64,000 bases of DNA from JANQNX01 sp040217095 (GTDB taxonomy: Bacteria; Pseudomonadota; Gammaproteobacteria; Eutrophobiales; Eutrophobiaceae). The translations under genes were made by a program, and so were the position numbers. Of this stretch, positions 8,721 to 18,529 are shown in pieces; within the stretch, counting starts at the first letter, position 1; every line of letters begins with the position of its first letter. Location of the stretch: positions 1,922,001 to 1,986,000 of the forward strand of contig OZ245888.1 of NCBI GenBank assembly GCA_965229565.1, written 5' to 3'. The notes beneath the pieces are model-generated. The model did no database searches. It was not told where the DNA came from and saw only the letters and a program-made list of their open reading frames with translations.

Positions 8721-9355
8721 GCCTGCTCTTCTCCAACAGGCTGCTCTGATTCGCGCATACCACACATAACCTCAACCATCTTCAATGCTTCCTGCTCCAT
8801 CATCATGGTCAGTTCATTGACGCGGCCACTGAAATAACGATGAAACATCAGGCTCGGTATAGCGACCGACAAGCCTGCAGCCGTGGTAATCAATGCCTCG
8901 GATATACCTTCTGACAAGACACTGGGATCGCCAACGCCCTGTGCCGTAATCACGGTAAAGACCTTGATCATGCCTATGACAGTACCGAGCAGACCCAACA
9001 GTGGCGTAATGGAGGCTATCGTGCCAAGGGTATTCAGAAAGCGTTCCAGTTCATGCGAAACATGGCGACCAACTTCCTCGATACTTTCCTTCATGATTTC
9101 CCGCGAGTGATGCCGGTTAACCAGGCCAGCTGATAACACCATTCCCAGCGGCGAACTGTTGCGCAATGCCTGCAGGCGCTTCTGGTTAAGGTGTCCAACC
9201 TTTTCCCACTGCCAGACCTTGGAGACCAGGTTTTTGGGGGCAATCTTGCTATCGCGCAGTGACCAGAAGCGCTCGGCTATGATAGCCATGGCAATGATGG
9301 AACATAGCAGGATAGGCCACATCAGTAAGCCACCTGCTTTTATTAATTCAAGCAC
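8717..9355 (-). CDS. MotA/TolQ/ExbB-family proton channel protein
   Basis: A 212-residue inner-membrane protein with three predicted transmembrane segments (residues ~8-28, ~115-140 and ~155-178). The family signature is GTIASITPLLGLLGTVIGMIKVF, and the ALITTAAGLSVAIPSLMFHRYF helix is also typical. With the adjacent ExbD-like protein it should form a proton-motive-force-driven stator. It starts 26 bp after comEC and overlaps exbD by four bases. The same gene order occurs in Pseudomonas, from memory. Confidence 0.93.
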   Translation of the reverse strand: MLELIKAGGLLMWPILLCSIIAMAIIAERFWSLRDSKIAPKNLVSKVWQWEKVGHLNQKRLQALRNSSPLGMVLSAGLVNRHHSREIMKESIEEVGRHVSHELERFLNTLGTIASITPLLGLLGTVIGMIKVFTVITAQGVGDPSVLSEGISEALITTAAGLSVAIPSLMFHRYFSGRVNELTMMMEQEALKMVEVMCGMRESEQPVGEEQA

Positions 9356-9381
9356 CTGTGTTTCTTCTCCATTTGCAGTGT

Positions 9382-11694
9382 TTAATTGTGATACGCGTCA
9401 TTATGCCAAAATCGTCTGTATTCATGGCGGTAATCATCCACGGTCAGGCCAGAACTGGCGAAATTCACCAACAGCGCCCCGGATTGATAGCTGACGCGGG
9501 TATCAACGCCACGTTGTTTGTAGCGCATGATTATATCCTGTTTCGGCAAGCCGAATCGATTCCTGTATCCGGCCGTAATCAATGCGTAATCCGGTCCTAC
9601 CGCGTTGATAAAGGCCGGGCTGGAGGAACTGCGGCTGCCATGATGTGGAACAACCAGTACCCTGCTTCCCAGTTTTTCATAGTGATGCTGCACCAGGTCA
9701 GCTTCAGCACGTCTTTCAATGTCTCCCGTTAACAATACACTACCATATGCACCGGAGACCTTCAGGACACAGGAGGCATTATTCCCCTCAAGTATGCCAT
9801 CACTGGCTGGATGCAACATAGCAAAGCGTACACCATCCCATTCCCAGCCCTGCCCGGCATGACAATGAAACGCATGCTGATAACCGGTTTCAGCCGGCAC
9901 GCTGCTCAATACGCGTGCTGGTTGTGCCGCCTCGATCACGGCACTGGCACCGCCGATATGATCATTGTCACCGTGACTGATCACCAGCATATCGAGTTGC
10001 TGTATTCCCTGGTTGACCAGGTAAGGCACGATCACGGCTTCACCGACATCAAACCGTTCTGAAAATCGCGCGCCGGTATCGTATAACAGCGTATGTTTTC
10101 TCGTCTGGACCAGTGCTGCCAGCCCCTGCCCCACGTCGAGCAAGGTCAACCTGAACTCTGACGGTTTTGGTTGCAGTAATTGGGGAAAAGCCAGCGGTAA
10201 TAACCAGACAATACCGAGCCAGCGTGCCGGTAGCCCCCTTGGCATAAACAGGATCAAAATGCCAATGAACGCGCATAACCAGGCGCTGAACCCGGAACCG
10301 GGAACGGCCAGCGTATGCACTGGTAAAGACTGCAACCATTCGAGGAACCACCAGAGCATATCAATCAGGTAAACAGCGACCCGGTAAAGAACTTCAGAGA
10401 ACGCGGGCTCTAAAAACAAACCAGGCATTGCCAATAACAACAGTGGCACGATAACAAGACCGACCAGGGGAATGCTGACAACGTTGGCTGCAACTGAATA
10501 GACCGGCAACTGGTTAAAGCAGATGATCAATAGCGGTCCCAGTAACAGGCTTAATGCAACTTGCAATTTAAACCAGCGTCGCAGCGAACCGGCTGATGCA
10601 CTACGGCCCTGTAAAAGGTACAGGATCGCCGCCACGGCACAGAACGATAACCAGAATCCACTGGATTGAAATGACAGTGGGTCCAGCAGCAGTACCAGCA
10701 ATGCCGCCAGGCAAAGGCTGTGACTAACCGCGACAGGCCGTGCCAACATAACCGAACCCAGCACTACCGCAATCATGATCAATGCACGCTGGGTTGGCAG
10801 GGAAAACCCTGCCAGTAATGCGTAAACCAGTGCAGACACAAAGGCGAACACAATAGCCGCCCGGGGCGCAGGGATGATGCGTGTCAGTGTATTGCAACAG
10901 CTCCAGCCCGTGCGGACCAGCCAGTAAACCATGCTGGCAACCAGACCAAGGTGCAATCCTGATATGGCAATCAGGTGACTGGTACCGGTTTGCTGAAATA
11001 AAGTCCGTTGCGGGCTAGTCAGTTGAGAGCGGTCGCCCAGGCTTAATGCCAATACCAGTCCCTGGTATTCGGGCAAGACGAGTTTTTTGATCTGTTGCGC
11101 AAGATAGAAACGAATGCGCTCCACGTATGCGCCCTGTGCCGGTTGCAGTAATGCTGGTTCAGCATTGTTCCTGACATAGCCAAGTGCACGGATACCCTTT
11201 CGTAGTAACCATGCCTCGTAATCAAACCCACCCGGATTCATAAAACCATGCGGTCTTTTTAAACGCACGACCATTTGCCATGTCTGTCCGGGCATGACCT
11301 CGACATTACTGTTATACCAGTTCAGCCGGGTATCCAGTTGACCTGGAATATCCACGAATGGGGGCAATTGTGCACCGGGCAAAGATATGTGCGTGATACG
11401 AAACCGGAAACGCTGGTAACGTTCAAACACCTCTGGCATAGAGATTACCTTACCCTGGACCAGGATATCGCGTTGCTCCAGTGCCACGGGCAACGAGTCT
11501 TTTAACATCAGGTGGCCACTGAGAACCATCCAGCCTGCACCAAGGACTAAGAAGACAGGAACGTTAAAAAGTTTATACTGACGGGCAAGCTGTAAAGTCA
11601 ACGGTATCAGTATTAGCGTTGCCAGAGATGGCAACGTGGACAATTGCTGTACGGCGTACAGCCCAAACATAAATGCCAGCATCCTTGCAAGCAT
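9382..11694 (-). CDS. comEC: DNA internalization-related competence protein ComEC/Rec2
   Basis: A 770-residue membrane channel for uptake of single-stranded DNA during natural transformation. It has an N-terminal hydrophobic pair of helices and the DUF4131-like OB region. The Competence domain contains LALSLGDRSQL and TSHLIAISGLHLGLVA, followed by about ten membrane segments. The C-terminal metallo-beta-lactamase domain shows SHGDNDHIGG, LLTGDIE and PHHGSRSSSS, so the nuclease-like metal site looks intact. Length is normal for the family. It heads the exbB-exbD-lpxK-ycaR-kdsB run and is divergent from the DUF2062 gene. Transformation competence would need pilin genes that are not in this window. 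Confidence 0.95.
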   Translation of the reverse strand: MLARMLAFMFGLYAVQQLSTLPSLATLILIPLTLQLARQYKLFNVPVFLVLGAGWMVLSGHLMLKDSLPVALEQRDILVQGKVISMPEVFERYQRFRFRITHISLPGAQLPPFVDIPGQLDTRLNWYNSNVEVMPGQTWQMVVRLKRPHGFMNPGGFDYEAWLLRKGIRALGYVRNNAEPALLQPAQGAYVERIRFYLAQQIKKLVLPEYQGLVLALSLGDRSQLTSPQRTLFQQTGTSHLIAISGLHLGLVASMVYWLVRTGWSCCNTLTRIIPAPRAAIVFAFVSALVYALLAGFSLPTQRALIMIAVVLGSVMLARPVAVSHSLCLAALLVLLLDPLSFQSSGFWLSFCAVAAILYLLQGRSASAGSLRRWFKLQVALSLLLGPLLIICFNQLPVYSVAANVVSIPLVGLVIVPLLLLAMPGLFLEPAFSEVLYRVAVYLIDMLWWFLEWLQSLPVHTLAVPGSGFSAWLCAFIGILILFMPRGLPARWLGIVWLLPLAFPQLLQPKPSEFRLTLLDVGQGLAALVQTRKHTLLYDTGARFSERFDVGEAVIVPYLVNQGIQQLDMLVISHGDNDHIGGASAVIEAAQPARVLSSVPAETGYQHAFHCHAGQGWEWDGVRFAMLHPASDGILEGNNASCVLKVSGAYGSVLLTGDIERRAEADLVQHHYEKLGSRVLVVPHHGSRSSSSPAFINAVGPDYALITAGYRNRFGLPKQDIIMRYKQRGVDTRVSYQSGALLVNFASSGLTVDDYRHEYRRFWHNDAYHN

Positions 11695-11726
11695 GAAATT
11701 TCAATCTCCCTGGGCGTCTATTAAGC

Positions 11727-11732
11727 TATAAT
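11727..11732 (+). promoter_or_regulatory. Candidate -10 box in the comEC/DUF2062 divergent gap
   Basis: TATAAT sits 37 bp before the DUF2062 start, inside the near-symmetric stretch CTATTAAGCTATAATAG, so a -10 element could be read on either strand. No good -35 box is visible at 17 bp. The evidence is one hexamer only. Confidence 0.35.
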
Positions 11733-11768
11733 AGCGCGCTTTTTTAAGGGTCAACACATAACAATACG

Positions 11769-12308
11769 ATGAGTCTGCGCAACCTGCTTAAACGGCATTT
11801 GCCAAACAAGGAAAAATTACAAGCCCATGGCAGCCTGAATTTCCTGGCTGATCATTTGCACGATCCCAACCTGTGGCATATTCACCGACGTTCGTCCGCC
11901 GGTGGTGCTGCTGTTGGGGCTTTTTGCGCCTTTATTCCGCTGCCAATACAGATGGCCTGCGCCGCCATCCTGGCGATCCTGTTCCGGGTAAACCTGCCCC
12001 TGGCCGTCGTCTTTTCGCTTATCAGCAACCCTATCACCATTCCGCCCATGTTCTTTTATGCGCATAAGCTGGGTAGCTGGTTACTTGGTATACATCACAA
12101 AGGTGTCCAATTCCAGTTCTCCTGGGACTGGTTTATCAGTACGTTTGTCGACATATGGCAACCGCTGGTACTGGGTTGCTCCATACTGGCAATAATCAGC
12201 GCATCGATAACCTATTTCCTGGTGCGACTAATCTGGCGCTTTACATCAATTAACAAGTGGCTGGCCAGGAGAAAGTTTCGTAACAACGGTAAATCAGGCG
12301 GGATGTAA
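11769..12308 (+). CDS. DUF2062 domain-containing membrane protein
   Basis: A 179-residue inner-membrane protein. DUF2062 is recognised by the WHIHRRSSAGGAAVGAFCAF start of the domain, the IPLPIQM stretch and the NPITIPPMFFYAHKLG motif. Two to three transmembrane segments are seen at residues ~45-75, ~80-100 and ~125-160, and the C-terminus is basic. Function is unknown; the family is often found near comEC or lipid A genes. Its 3' end overlaps the convergent lolD by 15 bp, with no terminator. Confidence 0.9.
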   Translation: MSLRNLLKRHLPNKEKLQAHGSLNFLADHLHDPNLWHIHRRSSAGGAAVGAFCAFIPLPIQMACAAILAILFRVNLPLAVVFSLISNPITIPPMFFYAHKLGSWLLGIHHKGVQFQFSWDWFISTFVDIWQPLVLGCSILAIISASITYFLVRLIWRFTSINKWLARRKFRNNGKSGGM

Positions 12309-12974
12309 TTCACCGTCGTGCAATTCCATCACCCTGTCAACTCGTCGCGCCAGTTCCAGATTATGTGTCACCATGATGAGGCTGGTGCCGAGGCTTTTGT
12401 TCAACTCGAGTATTAATTCAAAAACCTGGTCAGCGGTTTTCTCATCCAGGTTCCCGGTAGGTTCATCGGCAAGAACACAGGCCGGTGATGTCACCAGTGC
12501 GCGTGCAATCGCGGCACGCTGCCTTTCACCTCCGGATAGTTCGCCCGGCTTGTGCAACAGTCGCTGCTGCAGCCCAACCTTGCCCAGTAACTCTTCTGCC
12601 TTGTCCATGGCCTGCTGCTTGTTATCACGTCTGATCAGCAATGGCATAGCCACGTTCTCGATGGCCGTAAATTCAGGTAACAGGTGATGAAACTGGTAGA
12701 CAAAACCCAGCATGCGGTTGCGAAGTTTGCCTCTTTCTTCGTCACCCATCTTGCTCATGACCTGGTCATTCAACAGGACTTCACCGGAATCCGGTACATC
12801 CAGTCCTCCCAGCAAGTGTAACAACGTACTTTTACCCGAACCCGATGCGCCGATAATGGCCACACTTTGGTGTGTGGCAATACTGAATTCAACTCCTTTC
12901 AATACTTCAACGCGTAATTCTCCCTCGCTATAGCACCTGGTCAGGCCACGGGTTGCCAGCAAACTATCACTCAT
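12294..12974 (-). CDS. lolD: Lipoprotein-releasing system ATP-binding protein LolD
   Basis: ATPase of the Lol ABC exporter, which extracts outer-membrane lipoproteins from the inner membrane and hands them to LolA. From the ATG at 12974 it has 226 residues. Walker A is GASGSGKSTLL, the signature is LSGGERQRAAIARAL, and Walker B is VLADEPTGNLD. The longer in-frame reading upstream lies within the permease gene and was discarded. It overlaps the 3' end of the permease gene by 8 bp. Confidence 0.96.
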   Translation of the reverse strand: MSDSLLATRGLTRCYSEGELRVEVLKGVEFSIATHQSVAIIGASGSGKSTLLHLLGGLDVPDSGEVLLNDQVMSKMGDEERGKLRNRMLGFVYQFHHLLPEFTAIENVAMPLLIRRDNKQQAMDKAEELLGKVGLQQRLLHKPGELSGGERQRAAIARALVTSPACVLADEPTGNLDEKTADQVFELILELNKSLGTSLIMVTHNLELARRVDRVMELHDGELHPA

Positions 12975-14211
12975 AACGTAATGCCTCCGCCGGTTGTGTT
13001 TTGGCTGCACGCAACGCGGGATAGATAGTGGCCAACAAACAAAGGATAAATGCAATCACGCTGATAGTAATCACATCTTCCCAGTGCATATCGGAGGGCA
13101 GATCACTGATGTAATAGATATCGGGTGACAGGAACTTGGTGCCCAGCATGGACTCGATCGCGGGTACCAGCGTTTCCACGTTAGACGCCAGCCAGACTCC
13201 TCCTGCCACGCCCAGCGCAATACCGACAACGCCAATGATAGTGCCCTGGATCATGAATATCTTGAGTATGCTGCGCGGACTCGCACCCAATGTTCGTAAT
13301 ACCGCGATATCCGATTGCTTGTCTGAAACCATCATGACCAGCGTTGAGATAATGTTAAACGCGGCAACGGCCACGATCAGCATCAGGATGACAAACATGA
13401 CTGTTTTCTCGGTTTTCAACGCGCGAAAGAAATTGGCATGACGTTGGGTCCAGTCCACGACCCAGTAGTTGCCGGGCAACTGTGCCACGATTTCACGACT
13501 AATGCGCGGTGCCGCCAGGATATCATCAGTCTTGAGACGTAAACCGGTTGGGCCCTCCTTCCTGAACAGGCGCATGGCATCATCCATGTGTATTAACGCG
13601 AGCCCACTGTCGAACTCGTGCATGCCAACTTCAAAAATACCTGTCACGTTAAAGCGTTTCAGTCTTGGCAGGATGCCAGCCGGCGTCACGTTTGCCTGTG
13701 GTGCAACCAGTGTGACCTTGTCGCCCAGGGAAACAGCCAGCGAACGTGCAAGTTCTTTCCCAAGGATAATATTAAAATCACCGGCAACCAGGCTTTGTAA
13801 TTCACCCAGGATCATTTTTTCGGTCACCATGGCTACCTTGGGTTCTTCATCGGGCAGGATGCCGCGGATAATCATACCGTTGACACGCTTGTTATTAACC
13901 AGCATGCCCTCGGCATGGAAATACGGTGCGACACCGAGTATCTCGGGATGAGACGCGACTTCCCTGGCTATAGGTTCCCAGTCATTGAGCACATCCCCGT
14001 CCTCGATCACGGTGGCATGCGATGCCATACCAAGGATGCGTTCCTTGAGTTCTTTCTCGAAACCATTCATAACCGACAGCACGGTGATCAATGCCATCAC
14101 ACCCAGTCCCACACCCAGCATGGATGTCAGCGAGATGAACGAAATAAAGTGGTTGCGGCGGCGGGCACGAACATAGCGCAGCCCAATCAGGGTTTCATAC
14201 GAATCAAACAT
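12967..14211 (-). CDS. Lipoprotein-releasing ABC transporter permease (LolC/LolE family)
   Basis: A 414-residue inner-membrane permease with a first transmembrane helix at ~22-45 (FISFISLTSMLGVGLGVMAL), a large periplasmic MacB_PCD domain, and three C-terminal helices from ~270 on, with SDKQSDIAVLRTLGASPRSI before the third. The family is clear. Only one permease gene is present beside lolD, where E. coli has lolC and lolE. It may therefore work as a homodimer (LolF type), or the second gene lies elsewhere. A clear start ATG at 14211 follows a 53-bp gap from the divergent tsaB. Confidence 0.92.
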   Translation of the reverse strand: MFDSYETLIGLRYVRARRRNHFISFISLTSMLGVGLGVMALITVLSVMNGFEKELKERILGMASHATVIEDGDVLNDWEPIAREVASHPEILGVAPYFHAEGMLVNNKRVNGMIIRGILPDEEPKVAMVTEKMILGELQSLVAGDFNIILGKELARSLAVSLGDKVTLVAPQANVTPAGILPRLKRFNVTGIFEVGMHEFDSGLALIHMDDAMRLFRKEGPTGLRLKTDDILAAPRISREIVAQLPGNYWVVDWTQRHANFFRALKTEKTVMFVILMLIVAVAAFNIISTLVMMVSDKQSDIAVLRTLGASPRSILKIFMIQGTIIGVVGIALGVAGGVWLASNVETLVPAIESMLGTKFLSPDIYYISDLPSDMHWEDVITISVIAFILCLLATIYPALRAAKTQPAEALRYE

Positions 14212-14294
14212 TGGCGGGCATTATAAGCAGGAAGTGGTTTACATGAAACGCAAGAATAAGACGCTTGCCGATTCATCGGTTAAGATACACGCCG

Positions 14295-14960
14295 ATGAAA
14301 ATACTAGCGATTGAAACTGCCACCGAGGCCTGCTCTGCCGCGTTACTCGTTGATGATAATGTCACTACTCGCAGCGAGGTTGCACCCCGGCAACATACCA
14401 GCCTGATCCTGCCCATGGTGGATTCTTTATTGCAGGAGGCAGCCATAGAGGTTGCCGACCTGGATGCCATCGCCTTTGGCCAGGGCCCCGGTGCCTTTAC
14501 CGGCGTACGTATCGCCATTGGTGTCGTCCAGGGGCTGGCCTTTGCCCACGATATCCCGGTTATTCCGGTTTCATCAATGGCAGCCCTGGCCCAGCAACAG
14601 GCAGAAAAACACGCGAATATTGCCGTTGCCATTGATGCCCGTATGCAGGAGATCTACTGGGGCCTGTTTCACCGCGATAACGATGGCATCATGCAGCTAA
14701 GCGGCAAGGAAGTCGTGTGTGCACCTGAGTCCATCGAGCTACCAGCCGGCGCTGACTGGTTCGGTGTGGGCAGCGGCTGGCAGACTTATTCAGACATACT
14801 CGCCCAACGCTGTGATGGCAGGCTGACAGGTTACGAGGGTGAACGCTTCCCGCTGGCGGCACACGTACTGGCAATTGCAAAACAGCGGTTCCTGCAAGGT
14901 GCGACCAGTTCGGTGCTGGAAGCCGCGCCGGTCTATTTAAGAAACAAGGTTATTAATTGA
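14295..14960 (+). CDS. tsaB: tRNA N6-threonylcarbamoyladenosine biosynthesis protein TsaB
   Basis: TsaB is the scaffold partner of TsaD in t6A37 modification of ANN-decoding tRNAs. From the ATG at 14295 it has 221 residues. The ASKHA-type N-terminus MKILAIETATEACSAAL and the FGQGPGAFTGVRIAIGVVQG motif are canonical. An upstream in-frame start at 14265 was rejected because it adds residues that the family lacks. It is divergent from the Lol permease and converges on cpdA with a 25-bp gap. Confidence 0.95.
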   Translation: MKILAIETATEACSAALLVDDNVTTRSEVAPRQHTSLILPMVDSLLQEAAIEVADLDAIAFGQGPGAFTGVRIAIGVVQGLAFAHDIPVIPVSSMAALAQQQAEKHANIAVAIDARMQEIYWGLFHRDNDGIMQLSGKEVVCAPESIELPAGADWFGVGSGWQTYSDILAQRCDGRLTGYEGERFPLAAHVLAIAKQRFLQGATSSVLEAAPVYLRNKVIN

Positions 14961-14985
14961 TTAATCAATAGTTTATGTTGCTTTA

Positions 14986-15804
14986 TTAATTCTTATTCTC
15001 GATATTATAATCAACATATTCAACCCCGGTTTTGATCTGCCCATCACCGTTTAATATCAACCACCGGTAGGCAGGGCTTTTATTATCAACGGCGAACGTC
15101 TCGCTGCCCGGCTTGAACTGCAGGCAGGTAGATGGACTACCCAGCAGCAGGCAGTTGTCTCGTGTTTGTTCAAAGGCCTGGTGAATATGTCCCCAGATAA
15201 CCCCCTGCACGTTGGCATGCGTGTCCAGCACGGCAAACAGCGCATCGGCATTGGTCAGCGACATGGCATCCATCCACGGACTGTTTATCGAGACGGGATG
15301 ATGATGTAACGCGACCAGGATCGAATGCCGAGGGTATTGCTGCAGGCAGTCCTGTAAAAATACCAGTTCCTCTTCGCCCAGGGTGCCGGCATGCTCACCA
15401 TCGACATGCGTATCCAGCAGGATGATGGCCCAGTTGCCGGTCACGACCAGGTTGCTATGGTCAAAACCGTTATTTCCGAGGACATAATCCATCTCGGTGA
15501 CATTATCGTGATTGCCGGGCAGGTAAAATAACGGCGTGGTCAGGGAAGCCAGGTGGTCAGCCAGTCGCTGGTAGGCCCCTTCTGACGGTTCGTGCACCAG
15601 GTCGCCCGTTAACAGGACAATATCAGCGTCAGCCTCATTCGTTTTGATGACGTCAATAACAGCAGACAGGCTACGAGAAGTGTCGAAATTTTCAAACACC
15701 GATTCGCCGTCGTTTAACACATGCGTATCGGTTATCTGTATGATCTTGATCGCCTGGTCGTCACGCGGTTGAATACGGGAGGCGATAGTTTGCTTGGGCG
15801 ACAT
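14986..15804 (-). CDS. cpdA: 3',5'-cyclic-AMP phosphodiesterase CpdA
   Basis: A 272-residue calcineurin-like metallophosphoesterase, close to the E. coli CpdA length of 275. The metal-binding motifs appear in order: ITDTHV, LTGDLVHE, LPGNHDN, ALHHHPV and WGHIHQAFE. CpdA hydrolyses cAMP to AMP and so lowers CRP signalling. It is divergent from an O-methyltransferase with only 25 bp between the start codons, so the two promoters must overlap or lie within the coding regions. Confidence 0.93.
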   Translation of the reverse strand: MSPKQTIASRIQPRDDQAIKIIQITDTHVLNDGESVFENFDTSRSLSAVIDVIKTNEADADIVLLTGDLVHEPSEGAYQRLADHLASLTTPLFYLPGNHDNVTEMDYVLGNNGFDHSNLVVTGNWAIILLDTHVDGEHAGTLGEEELVFLQDCLQQYPRHSILVALHHHPVSINSPWMDAMSLTNADALFAVLDTHANVQGVIWGHIHQAFEQTRDNCLLLGSPSTCLQFKPGSETFAVDNKSPAYRWLILNGDGQIKTGVEYVDYNIENKN

Positions 15805-15829
15805 GATTGATAACGGATACTGGTTATAA

Positions 15830-16492
15830 GTGAGTAGAAAAAGTCTTAATCTGAACGACGCAGTCTACGATTATATGTTGTCGGTTTCACTAGATGAACC
15901 CGATATTCTGCGTCGCTGTCGCGAGCAGACCGCAAGCCATCCCATGGCCAGGATGCAGATCGCACCGGAACAGGGGCAATTCTTCCGCTTCCTGGTAAAA
16001 AGCCTGGGCGTGCGTAACGCGATAGAGATAGGCGTCTTTACTGGCTATAGCAGTCTCGCTATCGCCCTGTCGTTACCTGATGATGGAAAACTGCTTGCCT
16101 GCGATAACGATCCCGAGGTCACCAACATAGCGAAAGACTACTGGGTTGAGGCCGGGGTCGAGCACAAGATAGACCTGCGCCTGGCACCGGCACTGCAGAC
16201 ACTGGACAAGTTATTAACCAGTGCCGATCAGTACCGGTTCGACTTTGCCTTTATCGACGCGCATAAACCGGAATACATCGACTACTATGAAAAGCTGTTG
16301 CCGTTGATGCGCAGCGGCGGCGTGCTGGCAATCGATAATGTCCTCTGGAATGGCAACCCGGCCGACCCCGACTGTACCGACGAGGATACCGATGGGATCC
16401 GGCGTTTCAATGAACACGTACGACAGGACACGCGCGTACAGCAATGCCTGTTGCCCATTGCCGACGGCATTACTTTAGCATATAAATACTGA
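15830..16492 (+). CDS. Class I SAM-dependent O-methyltransferase
   Basis: A 220-residue caffeoyl-CoA/catechol O-methyltransferase-type enzyme. The SAM site is EIGVFTGYSSLAIAL, with ACDND as the acidic loop. The metal-linked motif FAFIDAHKPEYIDYYE and DNVLWNG fix the cation-dependent subfamily. The start is GTG at 15830, with a weak upstream purine stretch. The methyl acceptor is not evident. It converges on the YoaA-type helicase gene, with a 33-bp AT-rich gap lacking a hairpin. Confidence 0.9.
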   Translation: MSRKSLNLNDAVYDYMLSVSLDEPDILRRCREQTASHPMARMQIAPEQGQFFRFLVKSLGVRNAIEIGVFTGYSSLAIALSLPDDGKLLACDNDPEVTNIAKDYWVEAGVEHKIDLRLAPALQTLDKLLTSADQYRFDFAFIDAHKPEYIDYYEKLLPLMRSGGVLAIDNVLWNGNPADPDCTDEDTDGIRRFNEHVRQDTRVQQCLLPIADGITLAYKY

Positions 16493-16525
16493 TATATTTC
16501 AGTATTCTATATAGATTATATAAAG

Positions 16526-18469
16526 CTATTTATAGATTTCTTCCGGGGCCTGGATCAAGCTCCTGTTTCGGAAAAAATCGGCAATATCTTGCAACTGGTG
16601 TGTCACCGGCATGGCTGGCAGCGAATTGAGCAGGCGCTTGCCGTAGGATTTACTGACGATACGTTTATCGCAGATGACGCACACGCCGCTATCGTTGATA
16701 TCACGTATCAGGCGCCCGACACCCTGTTTCAGCACGATGGCCGCCTGCGGTACCTGGTATTCCATGAACGGTTTACCGCCCTGTTTGGCGAGGTAGTTCA
16801 ACCTTGCCTGCAACACCGGGTCATCCGGGCTGGCAAACGGAAGCTTATCGATGATCACCAGCGACAAGGCCTCGCCCTTCACGTCTACACCTTCCCAGAA
16901 ACTGTTGGTACCCAGTAGCACGGCATTCCTGGTCTGGCGAAACCGGTTCAGCATCTCCGAGCGCGAGGCACGGCCCTGGATAAAGGTCGGGTAATCGATC
17001 TCCTCGGCCAGTCGCTTTGCTGCCCGGTTCAGGGCCTGGTGACTGGTAAACAAGACAAATGCATGACCATCACTCAGTTTTAACAAGGCAATAGTGCGTT
17101 CTATAAAACGGTCAAAGAATGCCCGGTCGTTGGGTTCAGGCAAGTCGGTCGGGATATACAGCGCGGTCTGTTTCGCATAATCAAACGGGCTGTCCCACAC
17201 GCGTGTATCGCAATCTGCCAGTCCCAGCTGGTTCTTGAAATGCGTAAAGTCGTTATTCACGGCCAGGCTCGCAGACGTGAAGATGCTGCTGGCATTGTAA
17301 GTATTTAAACGCTGTTGAAAGGTCTCGGCGATATTGACCGGCGTCTGGTTCAGGTAAAAATGTAAACCACGTACCTCGACCCAGCGGATCAGGCTGTCAC
17401 TACCGCTGCTGATGTATTTCTCGATAAAGTCATAGTGCAGGCGACAACGTTGCCAGCAATTCTCAAGTAGCTTGCCACGTTGCTTAACCTGTTCCAGCGC
17501 ATCCACCAGTTCCTGCAACTGCTCCAGCATCAGCGGCATTTCAGTCGATAACGCCGTGTTATCCCACAGTTCCTGCCAACCGGAACGACGGTCCTGCCTG
17601 CCAAACACCAGGCGTACATCACGTACGCTTTTTTCCATGCGCACCAGTAACTGTTCCAGCTTGTCGATATCACCGGCCTCCTCGCGATCGGCCAGACGAA
17701 TATCAGACACCAGTTCCAGTAACTGGCGACTGCTCAGGGCCTGGCTGAAATAGGTAGAGGCCAGTTCGGGTAACTGGTGCGCCTCATCGAAAATGATGGT
17801 ATCCGCCAGTGGTAACACCTCGCCGAAACCGCTCTCGCGTAGGCCCATATCGGCCAGTAATAAATGATGATTGGTGATCACCAGGTCGGCTTCCATGGCC
17901 GCCTTGCGATTCTTAAAGACGAAACACTTGTCGTATTCCGAACAGGACTGGCCCAGGCAGTTTTCCGTGGTGGAAGTTACCAACGTGCGTAGCGTTGAAT
18001 TGTCCTCCATCATGGGCAGTTCGTTGATATCGCCACTGGTCGTCGACGAAGACCATTGCACGACCTCGTGCAGGTCAGTCATTTGCTGGTAAGTCAGGTC
18101 GCCCGGTTCATCCCTCGCCGTTTGCATCCGTTTCAGGCAAACGTAGTTGGCGCGCCCTTTCAGTACCATGATCGTGACCGGATGACGCAGTACATCCAGG
18201 ATAACCGGCAGATCTTTTTGCTTGAGCTGGTCCTGCAGGTGCTTGGTCCCGGTGGAGACAATGGTTTTCTTTTCGCTGAGTAATGCCGGCACGAGGTAGG
18301 CCATGGTCTTGCCCGTGCCTGTGCCTGCCTCGCAAATCAGGTCCTGGCCCTGTTCAATCGCATCGTAGATGGCCAGCGCCATGGATTCCTGTTCAGGACG
18401 ATATTGAAAACCTTTCAGTAGCCCGGACAGGTCACCATCCCTGGAAAAGACATCAGATATGGATTTCAT
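16526..18469 (-). CDS. ATP-dependent DNA helicase of the DinG/YoaA (XPD-like) family
   Basis: A 647-residue superfamily 2 helicase with an iron-sulfur domain. Walker A is EAGTGTGKT (~47-55). Four cysteines at ~111, 171, 176 and 182 (CLGQSCSEYDKC) suit a 4Fe-4S cluster. The Walker B DEAH is in FDEAHQLPE, and the C-terminal lobe shows GTNSFWEGVDVKG and QGVGRLIRD. Length and layout match E. coli YoaA (636 residues) better than DinG. YoaA works with DNA polymerase III chi in repairing stalled forks. It runs away from the small gene at 18530 with a 60-bp gap. Confidence 0.93.
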   Translation of the reverse strand: MKSISDVFSRDGDLSGLLKGFQYRPEQESMALAIYDAIEQGQDLICEAGTGTGKTMAYLVPALLSEKKTIVSTGTKHLQDQLKQKDLPVILDVLRHPVTIMVLKGRANYVCLKRMQTARDEPGDLTYQQMTDLHEVVQWSSSTTSGDINELPMMEDNSTLRTLVTSTTENCLGQSCSEYDKCFVFKNRKAAMEADLVITNHHLLLADMGLRESGFGEVLPLADTIIFDEAHQLPELASTYFSQALSSRQLLELVSDIRLADREEAGDIDKLEQLLVRMEKSVRDVRLVFGRQDRRSGWQELWDNTALSTEMPLMLEQLQELVDALEQVKQRGKLLENCWQRCRLHYDFIEKYISSGSDSLIRWVEVRGLHFYLNQTPVNIAETFQQRLNTYNASSIFTSASLAVNNDFTHFKNQLGLADCDTRVWDSPFDYAKQTALYIPTDLPEPNDRAFFDRFIERTIALLKLSDGHAFVLFTSHQALNRAAKRLAEEIDYPTFIQGRASRSEMLNRFRQTRNAVLLGTNSFWEGVDVKGEALSLVIIDKLPFASPDDPVLQARLNYLAKQGGKPFMEYQVPQAAIVLKQGVGRLIRDINDSGVCVICDKRIVSKSYGKRLLNSLPAMPVTHQLQDIADFFRNRSLIQAPEEIYK

Positions 18470-18529
18470 GTGCTTGCCACGAGAACGGGGTAAACCAGTA
18501 ACAGAACAACAGGATAAATCAGCAAGCAG

